From the NCBI RefSeq assembly GCF_024606345.1, contig NZ_JAHHPM010000287.1, positions 1-37,239 of the forward strand: a stretch of 37,239 nucleotides of DNA. The letters run 5' to 3'. The notes beneath the pieces were generated by a model. That model saw only the letters and a program-made list of their open reading frames with translations, did no database searches and was not told the origin of the DNA. Position 1 is the first letter of the stretch, and every line of letters begins with the position of its first letter. The position numbers and the translations under genes were made by a program. The stretch comes from Endozoicomonas sp. YOMI1. Its GTDB lineage: Bacteria; Pseudomonadota; Gammaproteobacteria; Pseudomonadales; Endozoicomonadaceae. Of this stretch, positions 34,090 to 37,239 are shown in pieces.

Positions 34090-34953
34090 ATGGGCATTAA
34101 CGCCCCGGCATTCAGGCTGGTTCCTGCAGTAATGCTATCAGCCCTGGTTGGCTGTAGTAGTCCACAGGTTCAGGACGGCCCACCGGCTGATTCCGTTGAT
34201 ATCAGTGCCATCCCTGACGCAATCCCATCGCCGATACAGGTTCCTGTTAAAAATACACCTTATACCCTGGGCGGGATTCACTATCAGCCGATGGCCTCTG
34301 CCAATGGTTATGCAGAAAATGGCCAAGCCTCATGGTATGGCACCAAGTTTCATGGGAAGCAGACGGCTAACGGTGAAATCTATGATATGTTCAAGATGAC
34401 TGCAGCCCATAAAACATTGCCACTTCCCTCCTATGTCAAGGTAACTAATCTTGAGAATGGTCAGTCGGTGGTTGTGCGGGTCAATGACCGTGGCCCATTT
34501 CATGGTGATCGACTGATTGATCTTTCTTATGTTGCCGCAAAAAAACTGGGGTTTGCTGATTCAGGGCTGGCGAATGTAGCAATAGAAGGCATTGACCCGG
34601 AGACCTTTGCCCGTTCTCCCGTCCATGAGCGGGATGGTGATTTGCTCTACCTGCAACTGGCCGCTTTTAAAAACTACCATAATGCGCAGCTTTTACGTCG
34701 GGATCTCTTTGCCCGGGTTGGCGTTCAGGCGAAAGTAGTCAAGGGGGAAGCACCAGAACCGCTTTATCGGGTGAGGATTGGTCCGGTAGAAAGTCCCGAC
34801 CATCTGGAGGAGTTGCTGGAGGGGTTAAGCTCTGCTGAGTTTGCGTCACCATATCTTGTCTATGAAAAGCCCATCGTTGATGTGGGATCTTCCGAAAAGA
34901 CGGTGACAGAAGTAGAGGCAGAACACACTGAGCAGGTAGTCAAAGCCCCATAA
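34090..34953 (+). CDS. rlpA: septal-ring lipoprotein RlpA (DPBB-SPOR)
   Basis: Outer-membrane lipoprotein of 287 residues. The signal ends in lipobox LSALVGC. A double-psi beta-barrel domain (~80-175) contains GQASWYGTKFHGKQTANGE, TAAHKTLPLPSYVKV and VRVNDRGPFHGDRLIDLS, including the acidic residue associated with lytic transglycosylase activity. A C-terminal SPOR domain (~195-265) has LYLQLAAFKNYHNAQLL and YRVRIGP, which binds denuded glycan at the septum. ATG 34090 has AAGGA 5-6 bases upstream. The terminal ~20 residues are acidic. It is 85 bases after mltB. Confidence 0.92.
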   Translation: MGINAPAFRLVPAVMLSALVGCSSPQVQDGPPADSVDISAIPDAIPSPIQVPVKNTPYTLGGIHYQPMASANGYAENGQASWYGTKFHGKQTANGEIYDMFKMTAAHKTLPLPSYVKVTNLENGQSVVVRVNDRGPFHGDRLIDLSYVAAKKLGFADSGLANVAIEGIDPETFARSPVHERDGDLLYLQLAAFKNYHNAQLLRRDLFARVGVQAKVVKGEAPEPLYRVRIGPVESPDHLEELLEGLSSAEFASPYLVYEKPIVDVGSSEKTVTEVEAEHTEQVVKAP

Positions 34954-34988
34954 GATCCGGGGTGTGGATAGGATGGAGTAAATCTGTC

Positions 34989-35396
34989 CTATTCTCTATC
35001 AACGAGTATTTTCAGCATACCTTTGATTTCGGCCAGTTCATCTTCCACACGGGTCAGGCGGTCTTCAACACCGGTTAACCTTCCTGAAACACTGATCAAT
35101 TTCCCTTCTACACCGGTCAGGCGACCCTCAAAATCAGTCAGATGTTCATCAGTTTGAGTCTGCCACTGTTCCATACTGTTGATACGCTGAATCAGAGCTT
35201 TCATTAGCTCTTCAACATTGATCAGGCGCTCATTCATACCGCTGCTCTGGCGGGTGAGTTCGAAGACCGTTTGCCGTATAGTGACGATATCTTCGCTCAT
35301 TTCCGTCAGCTTGGCGTTCTCTTTTGCTGCTGCCCGTGCTTTAGGCTCATTGATGCCGAGCTCAATCAGACACTCGTATAAGTCTTCATTTAACAT
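34989..35396 (-). CDS. heptad-repeat coiled-coil protein, function unknown
   Basis: Predicted protein of 135 residues. Residues 1-30 form a short helical domain (LYECLIELGINEPKARAA). The rest is a long coiled coil, and ~85-128 consist of near-identical seven-residue units such as RLTGVEG, RLTGVED and RLTRVED. At the DNA level this is a 21-base periodicity, showing expansion by duplication. ATG 35396 has GGGAG 7 bases upstream; the longer open frame to 35561 is not needed. No membrane segment or signal. It is inserted in reverse orientation between rlpA and dacA, where other gammaproteobacteria have no gene. It is presumably an oligomer, but its partner is unknown. Confidence 0.65.
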   Translation of the reverse strand: MLNEDLYECLIELGINEPKARAAAKENAKLTEMSEDIVTIRQTVFELTRQSSGMNERLINVEELMKALIQRINSMEQWQTQTDEHLTDFEGRLTGVEGKLISVSGRLTGVEDRLTRVEDELAEIKGMLKILVDRE

Positions 35397-35734
35397 TGTG
35401 TCACTCCCACTTTCCCATGTTTTATCAATCATAGAGTTATTGATTACTGTTACGGTTGAAAGGCATTGCTGGCTCATAGTCGTGTATTCATAGGGTAAAA
35501 ATAGAGGGCGTTTGGCAACCTTGCCAAGATAATTCGCTCTCACCTTCAGGCCTTTATACATAAGGTCTGTAGCACTTTTTCATCTATCCTGTTTTCCGCA
35601 GGGTCAGGTTTTTCAGTGCTTTGGGGTACAATCATGGTTATAGATTTCTTTGTTATTAATCCTGATGAAAATAGTTAATTTTCAAGCTCTGCTGTGCTCA
35701 TCGATGAATTGTTATCAGTTGTTGTAAGTTGCAG
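35397..35734. other. intergenic region between the coiled-coil gene and dacA
   Basis: Divergent interval of about 340 bases. The reverse coiled-coil frame is open across its left part but lacks a start with a good ribosome site there. A 14-codon forward frame at 35635 is too short to support. The right end leads into the dacA promoter. Confidence 0.4.
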
Positions 35735-35763
35735 TTAACCTTTAAAGACTTGAACATTATAAT
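35735..35763 (+). promoter_or_regulatory. predicted sigma-70 promoter of dacA
   Basis: TTAACC (35735-35740) and a consensus TATAAT (35758-35763) are separated by 17 bases. Transcription would start near 35770. The two earliest ATG codons of the dacA frame (35762 and 35765) fall in or just after the -10 element and so cannot be starts. dacA thus has its own promoter, independent of the upstream rod-shape genes. Confidence 0.55.
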
Positions 35764-35797
35764 GATGGAAACCCATATACTCAGAGCATTTACCTGC

Positions 35798-37027
35798 ATG
35801 AGCAAAAGAATTTTATCTTCCCTTCATAAGCTGGAGGCCTTTCACCAGCTGGTGCCCCCCCGCTGGCTCAGAGCGCTGGCCATGGCTGGTCTTGTTTTTG
35901 TTGGCCAGGCCAGTGCTTATGGACAGATTCCTTCGCCACCGGAAGTGTCCCTGAAGAGTTACATTCTGATGGACGCCGCCAGTGGCGAAGTGCTGGCCTC
36001 ACAGAATCCCGATGACCCCATGCATCCGGCCAGTCTGACCAAGATGATGACCGCGTATCTGGCTGAAATGGAAATGGCTGCGGGCAACATCAACCGTGAT
36101 GACAAGGTTCTGGTCAGTGAAAAAGCATGGAGCCTGGGTGGTTCCACTATGTTTATTGAAGTTGGTGAACGGGTAACGGTCGAAGATTTGCTGAAAGGTA
36201 TCATTATCGTTTCCGGTAATGATGCCAGTGTTGCGGTTGCTGAACACATCGCTGGCAGCGAGGGAGCGTTTGCCCAGTTGATGACCAGTACAGCCCAGCG
36301 TATTGGCATGAAAAACACGCTGTTCCAGAATGCTTCTGGCTGGCCAACAGATGACCATTACTCGACAGCCCGTGACCTGGCCATTCTTGGCAAGCATATC
36401 GTTCAGGACTATCCGGAATATTACGGCTGGTATGCTGAGAAGTATTTTCAGTACGGCGTGGATAAAAAAACCGGTAAACCCCTGCGTCGTCAGGCAAACC
36501 GTAACCGTCTGCTCTGGACCAACCCCTATGTGGATGGTCTGAAGACCGGGCATATTGAAGATACCGGCTACCATCTTGCAGTAACCTCTGAGCGTGATGA
36601 CCGTCGTTTGATTGCTGTGCTGTTAGGCTCCGGGAGTGAGAAACAGCGTGCTGATGATGCCCAGAAACTGTTAACCTATGGTTTCCGCTTCTTTGAAAAT
36701 GTGGACGTGAAAAAAAGTGGTGAGCCTCTACAAACCGTTAAGGTCTGGAAAGGGGACGTCAGTGAAATTACCGCTGGTATTACCGAGGACCTGATTGTCA
36801 CTGTGCCCAGGGGTACGGGTAAGGACCTGACCGCCTCTCTGACGATCGATCCAAAGCTCGAAGCGCCCATCGAGAAAGGTCAAACCATTGGTTCAGTAAA
36901 CGTTATGCTGGAAGATGAACGGGTTCGTGAGGTGCCGCTGGTTGCCCAGCAGGCTGTTGAGCCCGGAGGTTTCTTCAAGCGTATCTGGGATAGTATTGTC
37001 TTGTTCTTTACCGGGCTGTTTGCATAA
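35798..37027 (+). CDS. dacA: D-alanyl-D-alanine carboxypeptidase (PBP5/6 type)
   Basis: Penicillin-binding protein of 409 residues that trims the terminal D-Ala from pentapeptide stems. Active-site motifs are Ser79-x-x-Lys82 in PASLTKMM, SGN at 139-141 and KTG at 249 in LKTGHIEDTGYHL. The C-terminal PBP5 beta domain (~290-385) is followed by an amphipathic anchor, GGFFKRIWDSIVLFFTGLF, for the outer face of the inner membrane. The signal has hydrophobic ALAMAGLVFVGQASA after a rather long n-region. ATG 35798 is chosen because the predicted transcription start excludes earlier codons, though its ribosome site is weak. Confidence 0.94.
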   Translation: MSKRILSSLHKLEAFHQLVPPRWLRALAMAGLVFVGQASAYGQIPSPPEVSLKSYILMDAASGEVLASQNPDDPMHPASLTKMMTAYLAEMEMAAGNINRDDKVLVSEKAWSLGGSTMFIEVGERVTVEDLLKGIIIVSGNDASVAVAEHIAGSEGAFAQLMTSTAQRIGMKNTLFQNASGWPTDDHYSTARDLAILGKHIVQDYPEYYGWYAEKYFQYGVDKKTGKPLRRQANRNRLLWTNPYVDGLKTGHIEDTGYHLAVTSERDDRRLIAVLLGSGSEKQRADDAQKLLTYGFRFFENVDVKKSGEPLQTVKVWKGDVSEITAGITEDLIVTVPRGTGKDLTASLTIDPKLEAPIEKGQTIGSVNVMLEDERVREVPLVAQQAVEPGGFFKRIWDSIVLFFTGLFA

Positions 37028-37048
37028 CCATGGGTAAAGATAAGCGTG

Positions 37049-37085
37049 AAAAGCGCTGTATTCCCGGCAAGGGTGCAGCGCTTTT
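37049..37085. terminator. strong intrinsic terminator after dacA
   Basis: AAAAGCGCTG (37049-37058) and CAGCGCTTTT (37076-37085) form a perfect 10-base stem; the 17-base loop contains a small inner CCC/GGG pair. The A and T ends make it usable from both strands. It begins 22 bases after the dacA stop. Confidence 0.75.
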
Positions 37086-37143
37086 ACGATTTATAGTCCG
37101 ACTTAGCAATAGTCCTTGAATAATGTCCACATTTTGGAGCCTC

Positions 37144-37239
37144 TAAACTCCGTTTGTCCTGAGTGCTGAGCTAGTCGAAGTATTGAAGGGCGTAAACTCC
37201 GAAGCATGATAGATCGTGCCAGGCACCCTTCGACTCCGC
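37144..37239. repeat. REP-like intergenic repeat (cut by window edge)
   Basis: The DNA contains GTCCTGAG, GTCGAAG (37174-37180) and GAAGGG, and then the inverted CCCTTCGAC at 37226-37234. The direct repeat TAAACTCCG occurs at 37144-37152 and 37193-37201. Elements of the type 'TCCTGAGC...GTCGAAGG' with an inverted CCTTCGAC are common dispersed intergenic repeats in proteobacteria. The left arm has a six-base interruption relative to the right. The element runs off the window. Confidence 0.45.

Noticed and set aside
34961-34983. Short inverted repeat ATAGGA/TCCTAT between rlpA and the coiled-coil gene as convergent terminator
   Set aside because: Only six to seven weak pairs and no T tract; too weak to call.
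35635-35679. 14-codon ORF upstream of dacA
   Set aside because: Too short and uninformative; a GGGG upstream is not enough to support it.
1-37239. tRNA, rRNA or CRISPR arrays
   Set aside because: No cloverleaf-like TTCGAA-type arms in context, no rRNA-like sequence and no regularly spaced direct repeats were seen on reading through.

Overview
The window looks like chromosomal DNA of a moderate-GC, Gram-negative gammaproteobacterium of marine or host-associated type. Gene content and order fit the Oceanospirillales/Endozoicomonas-Hahella neighbourhood better than enteric bacteria. The clues are the order proA-rsfS-rlmH-mrdA-rodA-mltB-rlpA-dacA, the adjacent mpl-ubiX pair, a PPi-type phosphofructokinase, and many multi-domain signalling proteins. 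The taxon is inferred from recall, not from a search.

Left end (1-3200) is accessory DNA. It holds a possible 3' gene fragment, a UPF0175 antitoxin/PIN toxin pair preceded by a perfect palindrome, the C-terminal remnant of an IS630-type transposase, a lysine-rich protein of unknown function, and about 1 kb with no convincing gene.

3200-7150 is a livHMGF branched-chain amino acid ABC operon without a substrate-binding protein gene. A cluster of TGTTCCAACA-type repeats overlaps its predicted promoter. A 35-codon membrane ORF with a good ribosome binding site follows.

7826-14837 is a signalling operon with overlapping starts: a 1392-residue membrane hybrid kinase (Cache-HAMP-GAF-coiled coil-HisKA-HATPase-three receivers), CheR, a receiver-less CheB and a REC-PAS-GGDEF diguanylate cyclase. 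No chemoreceptor, CheA or CheW is present, so methylation/demethylation enzymes, a phosphorelay and c-di-GMP output appear to be wired together.

14853-25613 holds metabolic and envelope genes on both strands: pfp, mpl (with a terminator-like hairpin just before its ribosome binding site), ubiX, a DUF218-like exported protein, two small unknown genes, a cytochrome c lipoprotein, an Ig-like fragment, tesB with a clear terminator, a DedA-PAP2 fusion, a ferredoxin-NADP reductase-like protein and an RmlD-like protein that has lost its catalytic Tyr/Lys pair.

25873-37027 has a REC-PAS-histidine kinase and then the conserved cell-elongation block: proA, rsfS, rlmH, mrdA (PBP2), rodA, mltB, rlpA and dacA (PBP5). 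The usual nadD between proA and rsfS is missing, and a reverse-strand coiled-coil gene sits between rlpA and dacA. A strong hairpin terminator and a REP-like repeat close the window. No rRNA, tRNA or CRISPR array was seen.
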